This document shows, one piece after another, positions 63,330-64,000 of a stretch of DNA of 64,000 nucleotides; positions within the stretch are counted from its first letter, which is position 1; every line of letters begins with the position of its first letter. The notes beneath the pieces were generated by a model. It saw nothing but the letters and a program-made list of their open reading frames with translations. It ran no database searches and had not been told where the DNA came from. Made by a program: the position numbers and the translations under genes. Origin of the DNA: DAOMNO01 sp035443885. GTDB taxonomy: Bacteria > Planctomycetota > Phycisphaerae > Phycisphaerales > SM1A02. Location of the stretch: NCBI GenBank assembly GCA_035443885.1, contig DAOMNO010000007.1:1-64000 (forward strand), read 5' to 3'.

Positions 63330-64000
63330 TCAATCGCGACCGGCGTAGGACTGAACGATGTCGCCGATATCCACGAGACCTCGTGACGGATGCTCCAGTG
63401 TAACCACGCCGGTGGCGCGGTTGATGTCCACGGAGATGATCCGCAGATTGCCGAGGAACTCAGCGCCACGGCCGATCGTCATCGTCCAGCCTTCCTTCAC
63501 GCCATCGCGGGAGCCGGCGTTGATTTCAGCAAGCACCTGATCTGCGCTGCGGCGAACATTCAGAATCGTGGTGGTCAGGTTGCGATCAGGCGTGATGCCC
63601 AGCGCGACGGGGGCATCGCTCAGCGTGCCGAAGCGAGCCACGTAATCGCTCACGCGGCTGCGGGTCTGCGCAAGCTGCTCGTTCATGCGCTGCAACTCTT
63701 CCTGCAAGGCACGGCGGGCGGCGATTGCCACCTCAAGCTGGCTCTGGGCATCGCGAAGTGCCTCATCCAACTGCACCTTCTGCTGCTCGGCGACCATGAA
63801 GTCGCGACGAACAACGCGAAGCTCTTCAACCAGACTCGCCGTCAACTGCGTGGCTGATTCCACCGTGGCGGCAATGCGCTGCAACTCCGCCTGTGTCGCG
63901 GCACGACCAGACTCCGCCGAAGCGAGACGCGCCTCAAGCTGACGGATCTCTGCCAGAGCCGCATTGCGGGCCGCAAGATTGGCTGCGCTTTCCCGACGAA
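63330..64000 (-). CDS. Long coiled-coil protein, C-terminal part (partial at window end)
   Basis: The frame is open from 64000 down to the stop at 63330 (about 223 residues visible). The N-terminal visible part is strongly coiled-coil and Ala/Glu/Arg-rich (AALAEIRQLEARLASAESGR, FMVAEQQKVQLDEALRDAQS). It ends in a compact beta domain with EGWTMTIGRGAEFLGNLRII and TLEHPSRGLVDIGDIVQSYA, which reads like a MreC-type periplasmic module. The N-terminus lies outside the window. Its place upstream of mreB suggests an envelope role. The family was not identified. Confidence 0.75.
   Translation of the reverse strand, partial: RRESAANLAARNAALAEIRQLEARLASAESGRAATQAELQRIAATVESATQLTASLVEELRVVRRDFMVAEQQKVQLDEALRDAQSQLEVAIAARRALQEELQRMNEQLAQTRSRVSDYVARFGTLSDAPVALGITPDRNLTTTILNVRRSADQVLAEINAGSRDGVKEGWTMTIGRGAEFLGNLRIISVDINRATGVVTLEHPSRGLVDIGDIVQSYAGRD

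Overview
The window is a G+C-rich bacterial chromosome segment that most resembles a planctomycete of the class Phycisphaerae. The evidence is indirect, because no 16S gene is present. Three secreted proteins end in tandem dockerin-like repeats of the D-L-N-x-D/S-G-x-V-D-x-x-D-L-L-x-L-L form closed by W-G. One prepilin-like protein carries the H-X9-DG signature. There is a large MoxR/DUF58/BatA/von Willebrand cluster. Nearly every base is housekeeping or cell-envelope coding sequence. No prophage, transposase or CRISPR array was seen. The accessory signals are small: repeats, one GxxExxY cassette, a riboswitch and a few candidate operators.

Layout. 1-2640: tail of an unknown gene, a hairpin, then a cobalamin riboswitch in front of a dockerin-tagged surface protein, a prepilin-like protein and a small BFD-type ferredoxin. 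2795-4335: moeA-moaD (molybdenum cofactor). 4354-10511 (minus strand): mutL, nadE, an HTH-receiver protein, a threonine aldolase and a CBS-pair protein. 10512-11280: about 770 bases without a convincing gene, holding several short repeats. 11356-15503 (minus): a subtilase and a beta-propeller protein, both dockerin-tagged. 15619-22048 (minus): a complete Suf iron-sulfur assembly locus, rrf2-sufB-sufC-sufD-sufSE(fusion)-sufT.

22152-35414 is an almost unbroken 13-kb minus-strand run: a DUF4175-like coiled-coil membrane protein, a ferric-type binding lipoprotein and ABC permease, an NHL lipoprotein, a large vWA protein, a MoxR ATPase, a GxxExxY protein bounded by 36-bp inverted repeats, a DUF58 protein and a BatA-like protein. 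35530-38362: a coiled-coil exported protein, nrnA and ribF. 38477-45639 (plus): atpC, scpB, a lipoprotein, a second DUF58 protein with a TgpA-like transglutaminase, a methyltransferase and a PilZ protein. 45655-50107: pabB (minus), then ppdK with a clear terminator.

50189-54626 groups genes that suggest metal and redox stress: a His-rich lipoprotein, a RIC/hemerythrin protein with a lipoprotein signal, a CPx-type metal P-ATPase and a c-type haem-binding protein. 54860-58841: tRNA-Asp(GTC), polA and a methyltransferase. 58901-64000 (minus): a left-handed beta-helix nucleotidyltransferase-like protein, mreD, mreC and mreB, then a 61-residue membrane protein and a coiled-coil protein that runs off the window.

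The strongest second-look items are the riboswitch-led surface locus, the GxxExxY cassette whose repeat supplies the end of moxR, a family of inverted AAACGTC repeats between same-strand genes at two loci, and an exported RIC protein.
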